This document shows positions 26,697-37,432 of a stretch of DNA of 64,000 bases, in pieces. The position numbers and the translations under genes are program-made. Source of the stretch: Morganella morganii (lineage in GTDB: Bacteria > Pseudomonadota > Gammaproteobacteria > Enterobacterales > Enterobacteriaceae); the NCBI RefSeq assembly GCF_019242955.1, contig NZ_CP066129.1, positions 1,984,001 to 2,048,000 on the forward strand. The letters are read 5' to 3'. The notes under the pieces were generated by a model. It ran no database searches and was not told the DNA's origin. It saw nothing but the letters and a program-made list of their open reading frames with translations. Numbering within the stretch: position 1 is the first letter of the stretch; each line of letters opens with the position of its first letter.

Positions 26697-29600
26697 ATGA
26701 TAAAGGGGAAACCCGCCGCACAAAAAGTCAAACCGTATCGACGGCAATCTATTACCTATCAGAAGGACAGCAAGGTGAATTCCCTTCTTAATGAATTAAA
26801 ACAATTAATCCCCCATTTATCGCTGCGGGAGCAGCACCAGTTCCGTAAACGGCTGGCGGGTGTGGCGAAGATCCGCAACCCGGAATCTCAGCAGAAGGTA
26901 CTGGCGGGATTACAGGATGAGATGCTGCGCGGTATCAGCCGGACTGAGCTGCGTATTGCTAACCGGCCGGAGATTACGTATCCGGATAATCTGCCGGTTT
27001 CACAGAAGCGTGAGGCCATTTATAACGCGATCCGCGACCATCAGGTGGTGATCATCGCAGGGGAAACCGGTTCCGGGAAAACCACGCAGATCCCGAAAAT
27101 CTGTCTGGAGCTCGGGCGCGGTATTACCGGATTTATCGGTCACACCCAGCCGCGCCGCCTGGCAGCAAGAACCGTGGCTTCCCGTATCGCGGATGAACTG
27201 AAAGTTCCCCTTGGCGGTGCCGTGGGCTATAAAGTCCGTTTCAGTGATCAGGTCGGTGATAATTCACTGATTAAGCTGATGACGGACGGTATTCTGCTGG
27301 CTGAATTACAGCAGGATAAGCTGCTGCTGCAATATGACACCATCATCATCGATGAAGCGCACGAACGCAGCCTGAATATTGATTTTATCCTGGGGTATCT
27401 GCGTCAGCTGCTGCCGAAACGTCCGGATCTGAAAGTGATCATTACGTCAGCAACCATTGATCCGGAACGGTTTTCCCGTCATTTCGGTAATGCGCCGGTT
27501 ATTGAAGTCTCCGGCCGTACCTATCCGGTGGAAGTCCGTTATCGTCCGGTCATGGGGGAAGAGAACGATACTGATCGCGATCTGACACAAGGCATTCTGG
27601 ATGCGGTACATGAGCTGGGACGTGAAAGCGCCGGGGATATCCTTATCTTTATGAGCGGGGAACGGGAAATCCGTGAAACCGCCGATGCCCTGAATAAAGC
27701 TGATTTACGCCATACCGAAGTACTGCCGCTGTTCGCCCGTCTTTCCAACAGTGAACAGAACCGGATTTTTCAGCCGCACACCGGCCGCCGTATCGTGCTG
27801 GCCACCAACGTGGCGGAAACCTCACTGACGGTTCCCGGTATCAAATATGTGATTGATACCGGCTTTGCCCGTATCAGCCGTTACAGCTACCGGACAAAAG
27901 TTCAGCGTCTGCCGATAGAGCCGATTTCACAGGCATCGGCAAATCAGCGGAAAGGGCGCTGCGGACGTGTTTCTGACGGGATCTGCATCCGCCTCTATTC
28001 TGAGGATGATTTTCTGTCACGGCCGGAATTTACCGACCCTGAAATTCTGCGTACCAACCTGGCTTCCGTTATTCTGCAAATGACGGCGATCGGACTGGGT
28101 GATATCGCCGCTTTCCCGTTTGTGGAAGCGCCGGACAAACGCAATATTCAGGATGGTGTAAAACTGCTGGAAGAACTGGGTGCTATCGACGGTAAAACCT
28201 CCGCGGAAGGGCATTATCATCTGACACAAACCGGGCGTCAGCTGGCAAAACTGCCGATTGACCCGCGTCTGGCACGGATGGTACTGGAAGCCCGTAATCA
28301 TGGTGCGGTGCGTGAAACCATGGTGATCGCCGCGGCGCTCTCTATCCAGGATCCGCGTGAGCGTCCGATGGAGAAACAACAGGCTTCTGATGAGAAACAC
28401 CGCCGCTTTGCGGATAAAGAATCCGACTTTATTGCTTTTGTGAATTTGTGGAACTACCTGAAAGAGCAGCAGAAGGTGCTGTCTAACTCTCAGCTGCGTA
28501 AACAGTGTCGTCAGGAATTCCTCAACTATCTGCGTATCCGTGAATGGCAGGATGTGTATACCCAGCTGCGCCAGGTGGTAAAAGAGCAGGGAATACCGGT
28601 TAACAGCGAACCGGCGGATTACCGCAGCGTGCATCTGTCACTTCTGAGTGGTCTGCTATCTCATATCGGGCAGAAAGACACGGAAAAACAGGAGTTCACC
28701 GGGGCGCGTAATGCACGTTTCTCTGTCTTCCCGGGCTCGGGATTATTTAAGAAACCGCCAAAATGGGTGATGGTGGCGGAACTGGTCGAAACCAGCCGGT
28801 TATGGGGGCGTATTGCCGCCAAAATTGAACCGGAATGGATAGAGCCGCTGGCGCCGCATCTGGTGAAATACCACTACAGCGAACCGCACTGGGAGAAATC
28901 ACAGGGCGCGGTGATGGCGACGGAAAAAGTCACGCTGTACGGGCTGCCGGTGGTGGCAGGACGTCCGGTCAATTACGGCAATATCGACCCGGTGTTGTGC
29001 CGCGAACTCTTTATCCGTCATGCTCTGGTGGAAGGTGACTGGCAGACCCGCCATGCTTTCTTCCGGGAAAACCAGACACTGCGCAACGAAGTGGAGGAGC
29101 TGGAACACAAATCCCGGCGCCGCGATATCCTCGTGGATGACGAAACCCTGTTCAGTTTCTACGATACCCGTCTGCCGCCGGATATTATCTCGTCACAGCA
29201 CTTTGATAACTGGTGGAAACGGGAACGGTTACAGAAACCGGATTTTCTCAATTATGAGAAAAATATGCTGATCCGCTCTGATGCTAACCAGGTGACCGCG
29301 CAGGATTATCCGAATTACTGGTATCAGGGGGATCTGAAATTCCGACTGAGCTATCAGTTTGAGCCGGGAACGGAAGCGGATGGCGTGACCGTACACATCC
29401 CGCTGCCGGTACTTAACCAGGTCAGTCCGGAAGGATTTGACTGGCAAATTCCGGGACTGCGTGAAGAATTGGTTATCGCACTCATCAAATCTCTGCCGAA
29501 ACCGGTACGCCGTAATTTTGTGCCTGCGCCGAACTATGCGGGAGCATTTATGGAGCGGGTACCTGAGCCGCAGGGTACATTACTGGATGCACTGGAACGG

Positions 29601-30668
29601 GAACTGCGCCGTATGACCGGTGTGACCGTTGATCGCGAATCCTGGCAACTGGAGCAAATTCCTTCACACCTGAAAATGACTTTCCGTATCACGGGAGATA
29701 AACAGAAAAAACTGGCCGAAGGTTATGATCTTGAGGCACTGAAACTGAGCCTGAAAGAGCAGGTACAGCAGACGTTATCTGATGTGGTGGATGACGGTAT
29801 CGAACAAAGCGGTGCGCATATCTGGCGTTTCGGCGATATCCCCGGTTGTTACGAACAAAAGCGCGGTGGTTATGCGGTAAAAGCCTACCCGGCGCTGGTG
29901 GATGAAAAACAGAGTGTCGGGATTAAGGTCTTTGAAACGGAATTTGAACAGCAGCTGGCGATGCAGGCGGGAACGCGGCGTTTATTGCTGCTGAACATTC
30001 CGTCACCGATCAAATATCTGCATGAAAAATTACCGAACAAAGCCAAACTGGGGCTGTATTTTAACCCGTACGGTAAAGTGCTGGATCTGATCGATGACTG
30101 TATCGCCTGTGGTGTCGATAAACTGATAGCGCAATACGGCGGTGTGGTCTGGCAGGAGGATAAATTCGCTCAGTTACAGGAATTTGTCCGGGCAGAGCTG
30201 AATGAAACGGTTGCCGGTATTGCGAAGCTGGTGGAACAAATCCTGACCACGACGTTTGCTATCAATAAACGCCTGAAAGGGCGGATAGATATGCAGATGG
30301 CATTTGCGCTCTCTGATATCAAAGCACAGATGAGCGGGCTGGTCTTCCCGGGCTTTGTTACCGCTCACGGCTGGCAGCGTCTGCCGGATATCCTGCGCTA
30401 CTTACAGGGGATAGAGCGGCGTATCGAAAAACTGGTGTCTGATGTTAACCGTGACAGGGCGAACATGAGTAAGATTGAGCATGTTCAGAATCTGTGGAAA
30501 CAGTGGCAGGGCAAGCTGTCGCCGGTGGAGAAACGCAGACCGGAAGCAGAGGCCGTACGCTGGATGATAGAAGAGCTGCGCATCAGTCTGTTTGCCCAGC
30601 AATTGGGTACGCCTTATCCGGTTTCAGATAAGCGGATTATTCAGGCAATGGAACAAATCAGCGGGTAA
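26697..30668 (+). CDS. hrpA: ATP-dependent RNA helicase HrpA, 1323 aa
   Basis: DEAH-box helicase that rescues stalled or collided ribosomes in E. coli. Walker A AGETGSGKTTQIPK, DEAH box IIDEAHERSLNIDF, SAT motif ITSATIDPERFSRHF, motif VI QRKGRCGR, then the helicase-associated domain and the long DUF3418 C-terminal region typical of HrpA. The N-terminus carries ~20 extra basic residues compared with E. coli. I choose ATG 26697; an in-frame ATG at 26670 is possible and neither has a clear ribosome-binding site. Confidence 0.95.
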   Translation: MIKGKPAAQKVKPYRRQSITYQKDSKVNSLLNELKQLIPHLSLREQHQFRKRLAGVAKIRNPESQQKVLAGLQDEMLRGISRTELRIANRPEITYPDNLPVSQKREAIYNAIRDHQVVIIAGETGSGKTTQIPKICLELGRGITGFIGHTQPRRLAARTVASRIADELKVPLGGAVGYKVRFSDQVGDNSLIKLMTDGILLAELQQDKLLLQYDTIIIDEAHERSLNIDFILGYLRQLLPKRPDLKVIITSATIDPERFSRHFGNAPVIEVSGRTYPVEVRYRPVMGEENDTDRDLTQGILDAVHELGRESAGDILIFMSGEREIRETADALNKADLRHTEVLPLFARLSNSEQNRIFQPHTGRRIVLATNVAETSLTVPGIKYVIDTGFARISRYSYRTKVQRLPIEPISQASANQRKGRCGRVSDGICIRLYSEDDFLSRPEFTDPEILRTNLASVILQMTAIGLGDIAAFPFVEAPDKRNIQDGVKLLEELGAIDGKTSAEGHYHLTQTGRQLAKLPIDPRLARMVLEARNHGAVRETMVIAAALSIQDPRERPMEKQQASDEKHRRFADKESDFIAFVNLWNYLKEQQKVLSNSQLRKQCRQEFLNYLRIREWQDVYTQLRQVVKEQGIPVNSEPADYRSVHLSLLSGLLSHIGQKDTEKQEFTGARNARFSVFPGSGLFKKPPKWVMVAELVETSRLWGRIAAKIEPEWIEPLAPHLVKYHYSEPHWEKSQGAVMATEKVTLYGLPVVAGRPVNYGNIDPVLCRELFIRHALVEGDWQTRHAFFRENQTLRNEVEELEHKSRRRDILVDDETLFSFYDTRLPPDIISSQHFDNWWKRERLQKPDFLNYEKNMLIRSDANQVTAQDYPNYWYQGDLKFRLSYQFEPGTEADGVTVHIPLPVLNQVSPEGFDWQIPGLREELVIALIKSLPKPVRRNFVPAPNYAGAFMERVPEPQGTLLDALERELRRMTGVTVDRESWQLEQIPSHLKMTFRITGDKQKKLAEGYDLEALKLSLKEQVQQTLSDVVDDGIEQSGAHIWRFGDIPGCYEQKRGGYAVKAYPALVDEKQSVGIKVFETEFEQQLAMQAGTRRLLLLNIPSPIKYLHEKLPNKAKLGLYFNPYGKVLDLIDDCIACGVDKLIAQYGGVVWQEDKFAQLQEFVRAELNETVAGIAKLVEQILTTTFAINKRLKGRIDMQMAFALSDIKAQMSGLVFPGFVTAHGWQRLPDILRYLQGIERRIEKLVSDVNRDRANMSKIEHVQNLWKQWQGKLSPVEKRRPEAEAVRWMIEELRISLFAQQLGTPYPVSDKRIIQAMEQISG

Positions 30669-30723
30669 AGTGCCGTTTTTACGGTATACTGTTTATTTAT
30701 CCAGTATTAATAATTATAGTAAT

Positions 30724-30752
30724 AAACGGGCATATCATCGCCCGTTTTCTTT
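30724..30752 (+). terminator. hrpA terminator
   Basis: AAACGGGC / GCCCGTTT stem with an 8-base loop followed by TCTTTTTG, 56 bases past the hrpA stop. Confidence 0.75.
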
Positions 30753-30880
30753 TTGTTTATCGTGTATCCATCTCTATTTAGTTACAACATACAGAGTGTT
30801 TTATTACAGATACGCCGCAGGAAGCATCAGTGTTGTCTTTATTCAGCAGAAAGCATTCGCGGGATACGGGGGAGGAGACA

Positions 30881-30908
30881 AAAAAGCCGGTCAGTGACCG
30901 GCTCATAT
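30881..30908 (-). terminator. Terminator after the ydgI-type antiporter gene
   Basis: AGCCGGTCA / TGACCGGCT hairpin; on the minus strand followed by TTTTTTGTC. It lies 15 bases past the antiporter stop. Confidence 0.8.
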
Positions 30909-30918
30909 TTTCGTGTCT

Positions 30919-32310
30919 TCAGCGCACCAAATACCAGAGCGCAGGAACGGCGGCTATCAGCAGAGCAGCAATAATGCTCCACTCGATAAAATGCAGCGTG
31001 GTTTTTATCTCACGGTTTTTCAGAGCATACAGGAACACCAGAATACCCGGCGCATAGAGCACAACAGACAGCATGAGATTGATAATACCGGATGCATAAA
31101 TCAGCCACAGCCCATACAGTGCGGCGATCATACCTACACCGAGCAGTGCCGGTTTCTTCATTTTCAGGGCGGTTTTTACCAGAAATGCACCGACCAGGAA
31201 ATAAGGCACCAGAATCATTTCAGAAGCAATGGTCAGCAGCGTATTGTAATTACTGCCGCTGAGCCAGATCAGCACCAGTGCAAGCTGTACAGCACCGTTG
31301 GTCATCCACAAAGATGAAGAGGGGGCATTATTCGCATTCTGTTTTTTAAACGGTGACGGGAAAGAGCCATGCAGTGCCGCGATAAACGGGACTTCCGCGG
31401 CCATAATGGTCCAGCTCAGGTAAGCACCGCAGACAGAAATAATCAGACCCGCTGCAATAATAATCTCACCGCTGCCGCCAATCAGGCTCACCATCAGTGT
31501 CGCCATCGACGGATTACGCATTTCTGCCAGTTCCGGGCGGGCAACAACCCCCATTGACAGCAGGGTAACCAGGATATAAATCGTCAGCGCGGAAATCACC
31601 GCCATCATCGTGGCCAGACCGACATCTTTACGGCGGCGGGCGCGGGCGGAAACCACAACAGCGCCCTCAATCCCGATAAACACCCACAGCGTGATCAGCA
31701 TGGTATCTTTCACCTGCTGCCACACCGGAACACCAAGATCCACACCGGTGAAATCAAGATGGAATGTATCCCAGCGGAACGCGATCACTGCCAGCACGAT
31801 AAACAGTCCGAGCGGAACCAGTTTGGCGAATGTCGCCAGCTTATTGATACCGGCAGCAGTTTGTACACCGCGCAGAACCAGACAATGGACAAACCACAGC
31901 AGAATGGATTCCCCAATCAGCGCCTGCCAGGTATTTCCGTCACCGAAAATGATGCTGTCCGGGGTATCGGTAAAAAAGCTGAACGCTGCAAATACAATGA
32001 CCAGATAAGAGACGTTAGCGATCACCGCACACAGCCAGTATCCCCAGGCTGAGCAGAAACCGATCAGTTCACCAAAACCGTCTTTGGCATAGGTAAAAAT
32101 ACCGCCGTCCAGATCAGGACGCAGCCGGGAGAGCAGCAGCAGAGCAAAAGCAAGAAAGAGGATACCGACACCGGTAATTGACCAGCCGATAATAAGTGCA
32201 GCCGGACTGGCCACTTCGGCCATATTCTGCGGAAGACTAAACACACCGGCGCCGACCATAGAACTGAGCACTAAAGCGGTAAGCGCGGTTAAACTGAGTT
32301 TTTTATCCAA
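30919..32310 (-). CDS. ydgI: Basic amino-acid antiporter, YdgI/ArcD type, 463 aa
   Basis: APC-superfamily inner-membrane exchanger with about 12 hydrophobic helices, very similar to E. coli YdgI (LTALVLSSMVGAGVFSLPQNMAEVASPAALIIGW, CSAWGYWLCAVIANVSYL, GIEGAVVVSARARRRKDVG, YLSWTIMAAEVPF). Relatives exchange arginine for ornithine (ArcD) or related basic amino acids. No arcA/B/C genes are adjacent, so the substrate is by family only. The neighbourhood ydgI-ydgH-pntAB-uspE-fnr is as in E. coli. Confidence 0.9.
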   Translation of the reverse strand: MDKKLSLTALTALVLSSMVGAGVFSLPQNMAEVASPAALIIGWSITGVGILFLAFALLLLSRLRPDLDGGIFTYAKDGFGELIGFCSAWGYWLCAVIANVSYLVIVFAAFSFFTDTPDSIIFGDGNTWQALIGESILLWFVHCLVLRGVQTAAGINKLATFAKLVPLGLFIVLAVIAFRWDTFHLDFTGVDLGVPVWQQVKDTMLITLWVFIGIEGAVVVSARARRRKDVGLATMMAVISALTIYILVTLLSMGVVARPELAEMRNPSMATLMVSLIGGSGEIIIAAGLIISVCGAYLSWTIMAAEVPFIAALHGSFPSPFKKQNANNAPSSSLWMTNGAVQLALVLIWLSGSNYNTLLTIASEMILVPYFLVGAFLVKTALKMKKPALLGVGMIAALYGLWLIYASGIINLMLSVVLYAPGILVFLYALKNREIKTTLHFIEWSIIAALLIAAVPALWYLVR

Positions 32311-32524
32311 AAGACCTTCCCGGTAAATCTGATGCGTTAAGCAGGTTATTCATGCAGTCAATCTGACTGAATACGCAAAAATTGGCGCTGATTGTACGGA
32401 GAGTCGGCGGGATATGCAATGTTTAATCATGCATTAATTGCATTATATTATGCATATTTGCTGTATATCAGAACGACGGCAGAGGAATGTAGTGAAAGTG
32501 TTAATACCTCAGGCTGAAGCTATA

Positions 32525-32553
32525 AAAAAAGCGTATCAGAGATACGCTTTTTT
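32525..32553. terminator. Terminator after ydgH
   Basis: Perfect AAAAAAGCGTATC / GATACGCTTTTTT stem with a 3-base loop; U-tracts on both strands. It ends ydgH transcription (minus strand). Confidence 0.85.
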
Positions 32554-32575
32554 CCGGTGAACCGTCAGACCGTGA

Positions 32576-33532
32576 TTATTTGTATAAGTCGGCGCTGATA
32601 GTTACGTTACCGCCGCTGGACTGCCACTGGCGGGTGATGTGGTAATATTTTGCCCCTTTGGCGGCTGCACGCTTGGCAACCTGATAGGAGACTTCCGGTG
32701 ACGTGGTGTAGTAACCGGTGAAGGTGACACTGTCAAACGGTGCCATTACCGCGGCTGATGCTTTGTTCAGTTCCTGAACCTGAGTGCCGTCCGGCAGAGT
32801 GACGGTATAACGGCCGCTGCGGGAAGACTGGGTTTCAAAGAAACGACCGACATTATTACCGGCAGTATCTGTGGAAGAGGCCACGCCCGGAATTTCAACC
32901 TGTTTGGCTGCTTCGCCGCCGGCAGCCAGTGCTGCACGACCGGCATCAGAATCCGCAGGGATCAGCGCTTCTTCTGTCTGCAATACACGTTTTGGTGCAT
33001 CGGCTTTATAGACATATGCTGTGACCAGCTGGTTTCCGCCATCGTTGGTGAAAATATTACGGACGATAAAGAAAGAAGCGGCACCTTTTTTCACTGCTTC
33101 TTTGGCGATAGCATCGTTCAGGTCAGGACTGTTGGCAAAAAAGCCGCTGACAGTCACGGTATCAAATGGCTGAAGACCAACCGCGTCTTTTTCAGGTAAT
33201 TCATTGACACCACGGAACTGACGGTAGCCTTTTTTCTCGGCCGGTGGTGCATCGCGGTGGTAAACATCTGCAACAACGCGCATATTACCGTTGTTGTTCA
33301 GATCATCGAGGCTCTGGATATAGAAAGCATCGGCACCCATTTTGTCTGCTTTACGCGAAACGGCAGCTGCGGCTTCATAAATAGCATTAAAACGCCCTGT
33401 AACTGCAATCCGCTCGAAAGGCTGGTACTGAGCGGCCTGTTCCGGTGTTAATTCCTGTGCCGCCTGAGCGGGGAGCAGACTGGTAAATGAAAAAAACATC
33501 GCAGATGCGATGACCGTTGTTTTCAGCTTCAT
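32576..33532 (-). CDS. ydgH: YdgH/BhsA/McbA-like periplasmic protein YdgH, 318 aa
   Basis: Exported protein with a signal peptide (MKLKTTVIASAMFFSFTSLLPAQA) and three DUF1471 (YdgH/BhsA/McbA) domains, at about residues 40-100, 125-185 and 262-318. Each contains the xGADxFYI/YHI-type strand (MGADAFYIQSL, KGAASFFIVRN, KGAKYYHITRQ). E. coli YdgH (314 aa) has the same triple layout and is linked to envelope stress. I use ATG 33532; a start 8 codons upstream would spoil the signal peptide. Confidence 0.93.
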   Translation of the reverse strand: MKLKTTVIASAMFFSFTSLLPAQAAQELTPEQAAQYQPFERIAVTGRFNAIYEAAAAVSRKADKMGADAFYIQSLDDLNNNGNMRVVADVYHRDAPPAEKKGYRQFRGVNELPEKDAVGLQPFDTVTVSGFFANSPDLNDAIAKEAVKKGAASFFIVRNIFTNDGGNQLVTAYVYKADAPKRVLQTEEALIPADSDAGRAALAAGGEAAKQVEIPGVASSTDTAGNNVGRFFETQSSRSGRYTVTLPDGTQVQELNKASAAVMAPFDSVTFTGYYTTSPEVSYQVAKRAAAKGAKYYHITRQWQSSGGNVTISADLYK

Positions 33533-33924
33533 ACAAAATCCTTCCGCCTTGCGCAATTAATATTCATAACGTGCTGAACCTGTAAATTTTATATCCTGGC
33601 CGCACAATTATGACATGTATTTGTGCTTGTTGTCGCTTTAATTTATCGTGCAATCTAACGACTGTTAATCATACAGCTATTTTTACCATAAATTTATGCA
33701 ATCATAGTCATTTATCGGCAAAAAATTTTTCCGGTCGGATAAATGCCGTTTTAATTTCATCCGGCAAACAAATTAGATGGATCGATATCACATTTTTCAG
33801 TAGCTTATTAGGACATATCGGATAAAAGGGTGCTTTTGATCTGAATTTGTGCAAATGGTTGTTTTTTTACGCACATGTCTGACCAATCATCCGTAAAACA
33901 CTTGAGCTTATATAAGGGAACATT
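33533..33924. other. Divergent ydgH-pntA intergenic region
   Basis: About 390 AT-rich bases between two divergent genes, holding their promoters. I see no open reading frame or strong hairpin. Confidence 0.4.
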
Positions 33925-35454
33925 ATGCGTATTGGTGTACCAAAAGAGCGACAGTCTGGTGAAACCCGGGTCGCCGCCACGCCGGCAACAGTAATACAAC
34001 TGAAAAAACTCGGATTTGATGTGGCTGTTGAAACAGGAGCCGGTCATCTTGCCAGTTTTGATGACAACGCTTACCGCGAAGCCGGTGCTGATATTGTCAG
34101 CACACAGGAAGCCTGGCAATCAGACCTTATTTTTAAAGTGAACGCCCCTCAGGATGATGAAATTCCGCTGATGAAGGCGGGCAGTTCTCTGGTCAGCTTT
34201 ATCTGGCCTGCCCAGAACCCGCAGCTGATGGAAAAACTGGCCGCGCAGGGGGTTAATGTCTTTGCGATGGATTCGGTGCCGCGTATTTCCCGCGCCCAGT
34301 CGCTGGATGCACTCAGCTCTATGGCCAACATCGCCGGTTACCGTGCGATTGTGGAAGCTGCCAATGCTTTCGGCCGTTTCTTTACCGGACAGATCACTGC
34401 CGCCGGTAAAGTACCGCCGGCCAAAGTACTGGTTATCGGTGCCGGTGTTGCCGGTCTGGCCGCAATCGGTGCGGCAGGCAGCCTGGGAGCGGTTGTCCGT
34501 GCCTTTGATACCCGCCCTGAAGTTAAAGAACAGGTGAAAAGTATGGGTGCCGAATTCCTCGAACTCGATTTCGAAGAAAATGCCGGCAGCGGTGACGGTT
34601 ATGCGAAAGTCATGTCTGAGGCCTTTATTAAGGCAGAGATGGCACTGTTCGCGGATCAGGCCAGAGAGGTGGATATCATTGTCACCACCGCACTGATTCC
34701 GGGCAGACCGGCACCGAAACTCATCACCAGAGAAATGGTTGAGTCGATGAAATCAGGCAGCGTGATTGTTGACCTGGCGGCTCAGAACGGCGGTAACTGC
34801 GAACTGACTGTGCCGGGAGAAATCCACACCACCGAAAACGGTGTCAAAATCATCGGTTATACTGACCTGGCGGCACGTCTTGCCACACAATCATCCCAGC
34901 TTTACGGCACCAACCTGGTGAACCTGATGAAGCTGATGTGTAAAGAGAAAGACGGGCAGATCAACATTGATTTTGATGATGTGGTGATCCGTGGTCTGAC
35001 AGTAGTGAAAGCCGGTGAAATCACCTGGCCTGCACCGCCGATTCAGGTATCTGCACAGCCGCAGGCAAAACCGGCCGCTGTCAAAGCAGAGAAAAAACCG
35101 GAAAAACCGATGTCACCATGGCTGAAATACGGCCTGATGGCACTGGCGTTTATCCTGTTCTCCTGGCTGGCGAATGTGGCTCCGCCGGAGTTCCTGTCCC
35201 ACTTTACTGTGTTTGCACTCTCCTGTGTGGTCGGCTATTACGTGGTCTGGAATGTCAGCCATGCGCTGCATACCCCGCTGATGGCGGTGACCAACGCAAT
35301 TTCGGGGATCATCGTTGTCGGCGCACTGCTGCAAATCGGCAGCGGCGGCTGGGTGACATTCTTCTCCTTTATTGCGGTACTGATCGCCAGTATCAATATT
35401 TTCGGCGGATTCACCGTCACACAGCGTATGCTTAAAATGTTTCGTAAGGGGTAA
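33925..35454 (+). CDS. pntA: NAD(P) transhydrogenase subunit alpha PntA, 509 aa
   Basis: Proton-translocating transhydrogenase, NAD(H)-binding domain I plus four C-terminal membrane helices. [41 protein letters not shown], the dinucleotide motif [18 protein letters not shown] and [24 protein letters not shown] are canonical. With PntB it makes NADPH from NADH at the expense of the proton gradient. TATAAGGGAACATT ribosome-binding site; overlaps or abuts pntB. Confidence 0.97.
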   Translation: MRIGVPKERQSGETRVAATPATVIQLKKLGFDVAVETGAGHLASFDDNAYREAGADIVSTQEAWQSDLIFKVNAPQDDEIPLMKAGSSLVSFIWPAQNPQLMEKLAAQGVNVFAMDSVPRISRAQSLDALSSMANIAGYRAIVEAANAFGRFFTGQITAAGKVPPAKVLVIGAGVAGLAAIGAAGSLGAVVRAFDTRPEVKEQVKSMGAEFLELDFEENAGSGDGYAKVMSEAFIKAEMALFADQAREVDIIVTTALIPGRPAPKLITREMVESMKSGSVIVDLAAQNGGNCELTVPGEIHTTENGVKIIGYTDLAARLATQSSQLYGTNLVNLMKLMCKEKDGQINIDFDDVVIRGLTVVKAGEITWPAPPIQVSAQPQAKPAAVKAEKKPEKPMSPWLKYGLMALAFILFSWLANVAPPEFLSHFTVFALSCVVGYYVVWNVSHALHTPLMAVTNAISGIIVVGALLQIGSGGWVTFFSFIAVLIASINIFGGFTVTQRMLKMFRKG

Positions 35455-35459
35455 TGAAT

Positions 35460-36851
35460 ATGTCAGGCGGAGTCGTTACAGCGGCATATATTGTTGCCGC
35501 AATCTTATTTATTTTCAGTCTGGCCGGGTTATCCCGCCATGAAACCTCACAACGGGGTAACCTGCTGGGTATTACCGGTATGGCTATCGCGCTGGTTGCC
35601 ACTATCTTCGGGCCGTATTCTGCCAATATCGGCTGGATTATTGTTGCCATGGTGATTGGTGCGGTGATTGGTATTCGTCTGGCACGTAAAGTCGAAATGA
35701 CCGAAATGCCGGAACTGGTTGCTATCCTGCACAGCTTTGTGGGCCTGGCGGCGGTACTGGTCGGTTTCAACAGCTATATGGATCACAACCAGGCACTGAC
35801 CTCTGCGGTGATGAATAACATTCACCTGACAGAAGTGTTCCTCGGCATCTTTATCGGTGCGGTGACCTTCACCGGTTCTATTGTTGCTTACGGCAAATTA
35901 TGCGGAAAATTATCCTCAAAACCGCTGATGCTGCCTAACCGCCACAAACTGAATCTGGCGGCACTGGTTGTTTCTTTCCTGCTGTTATGGACCTTTGTCA
36001 AAACTGACAGCACCGGTTTACAGGTCTTCACGCTGATCCTGATGACGGTGATTGCACTGGCTTTCGGCTGGCACCTCGTGGCGTCTATCGGCGGTGCGGA
36101 TATGCCGGTTGTGGTTTCTATGCTGAACTCGTATTCCGGCTGGGCAGCGGCGGCGGCGGGCTTTATGCTCAGCAACGACCTGCTGATTGTTACCGGTGCG
36201 CTGGTCGGTTCTTCCGGTGCGATCCTGTCTTACATTATGTGTAAGGCGATGAACCGCTCCTTTGTCAGCGTCATTGCCGGTGGTTTCGGTACTGACGGTA
36301 CTGTTTCATCCGGTGATGAAGAGCAGGGCGAGCACCGTGAAATCAGCGCGGAAGATGTGGCGGAAATGCTGAAAGGCGCAAGTTCTGTCATCATCACCCC
36401 GGGATATGGTATGGCGGTAGCCCAGGCTCAGTATCCGGTTCACGACATCACCCAGAAACTGCGTGACAAAGGGATTGAAGTGCGTTTCGGTATCCATCCG
36501 GTTGCCGGCCGTCTGCCGGGGCACATGAACGTCCTGCTGGCTGAAGCAAAAGTACCTTACGATATCGTGCTGGAAATGGACGAAATCAACGATGATTTCA
36601 AAGACACTGACGTGGTACTGGTGATTGGCGCGAACGACACCGTTAACCCGGCAGCGCTGGAAGATCCGAACAGCCCGATTGCCGGGATGCCGGTTCTGGA
36701 AGTGTGGAAAGCGCAGAACGTGATTGTCTTCAAACGTTCAATGAATACCGGTTATGCCGGGGTTCAGAACCCGCTGTTCTTCAAAGAAAACACCCAGATG
36801 CTGTTTGGCGATGCCAAAGCCAGCTGTGACGCCATTCTGCGCGCACTGTAA
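35460..36851 (+). CDS. pntB: NAD(P) transhydrogenase subunit beta PntB, 463 aa
   Basis: Membrane domain II (nine helices, [31 protein letters not shown]) and the cytoplasmic NADP(H)-binding domain III ([74 protein letters not shown]). I use ATG 35460 (MSGGVV, as in E. coli), which has AAGGGG eight bases upstream; an ATG at 35454 overlaps the pntA stop but is too close to that site. Confidence 0.97.
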   Translation: MSGGVVTAAYIVAAILFIFSLAGLSRHETSQRGNLLGITGMAIALVATIFGPYSANIGWIIVAMVIGAVIGIRLARKVEMTEMPELVAILHSFVGLAAVLVGFNSYMDHNQALTSAVMNNIHLTEVFLGIFIGAVTFTGSIVAYGKLCGKLSSKPLMLPNRHKLNLAALVVSFLLLWTFVKTDSTGLQVFTLILMTVIALAFGWHLVASIGGADMPVVVSMLNSYSGWAAAAAGFMLSNDLLIVTGALVGSSGAILSYIMCKAMNRSFVSVIAGGFGTDGTVSSGDEEQGEHREISAEDVAEMLKGASSVIITPGYGMAVAQAQYPVHDITQKLRDKGIEVRFGIHPVAGRLPGHMNVLLAEAKVPYDIVLEMDEINDDFKDTDVVLVIGANDTVNPAALEDPNSPIAGMPVLEVWKAQNVIVFKRSMNTGYAGVQNPLFFKENTQMLFGDAKASCDAILRAL

Positions 36852-36878
36852 TCCGGGTAAAAAAAGCATAAAATGCAC

Positions 36879-36911
36879 AAGGCGGGTAAATGCGTTACCC
36901 GCCTTTTTTTC
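36879..36911 (+). terminator. pntAB terminator
   Basis: AAGGCGGGTAA / TTACCCGCCTT stem, 5-base loop, followed by a T-run, 28 bases past the pntB stop. Confidence 0.88.
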
Positions 36912-36930
36912 ACTCAGAGGATTCAGATTA

Positions 36931-37374
36931 ATGAAAAAAATGATGGCCGTTTCACTCTTTCTCTTCTCTGCTTCCGCATTAGCCATTCCGAATATCTGGA
37001 CATCCGGTTTCGGCCAGGGGTTTATTGAGTACGGGATCAGTAATGACACCGGCGTGACCGTTGTCGTTGCCTGTAACGTCGGGGCGGACCCGGAGGATTA
37101 TGAAAATTCAATCGATCACAGTATTGATATTTCCGCCGGTGATCATGAAGTGGAAGGGCAGATTGAATTTCTGATCGACGACGAAGCGTATTTTGTACCG
37201 GACAGCACTAAGAACCGCGCCGGTGCTGCGGCCTGGACCAATCTGACAGAAGCGCTCAGTAAAGCCACGGAGTTTAAGGTTTATTCCGATAATAAAGTAG
37301 TCGGCGAATTTAAACCGAATAAGAAGAACGTGAAAAAAGTGCTCGGTGACGGGATGTGTGCGCCACTGTTCTGA
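36931..37374 (+). CDS. Uncharacterised periplasmic protein, 147 aa
   Basis: Clear signal peptide (MKKMMAVSLFLFSASALA), then a mature domain of ~130 residues with GQGFIEYGISNDTGVTVVVACNVGADPEDYENSID, EGQIEFLIDDEAYFVPD and two Cys (ACNVG, GMCAPLF) that may pair. CAGAGG precedes the ATG at 36931. I do not recognise a characterised homologue; similar small exported proteins of unknown function occur in other gammaproteobacteria. It follows pntB past a terminator, so it is probably a separate unit. Confidence 0.75.
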   Translation: MKKMMAVSLFLFSASALAIPNIWTSGFGQGFIEYGISNDTGVTVVVACNVGADPEDYENSIDHSIDISAGDHEVEGQIEFLIDDEAYFVPDSTKNRAGAAAWTNLTEALSKATEFKVYSDNKVVGEFKPNKKNVKKVLGDGMCAPLF

Positions 37375-37398
37375 TTATCGCAGAACGCGCAGAAAATT

Positions 37399-37427
37399 CC
37401 CGCAGAAGCCGTGGCCTCTGCGGGAGA
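37399..37427 (-). terminator. Hairpin between convergent genes
   Basis: TCCCGCAG / CTGCGGGA stem with a GC-rich loop between the periplasmic-protein stop and the uspE stop. Flanking T's are sparse; probably a bidirectional terminator. Confidence 0.5.
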
Positions 37428-37432
37428 CAGGA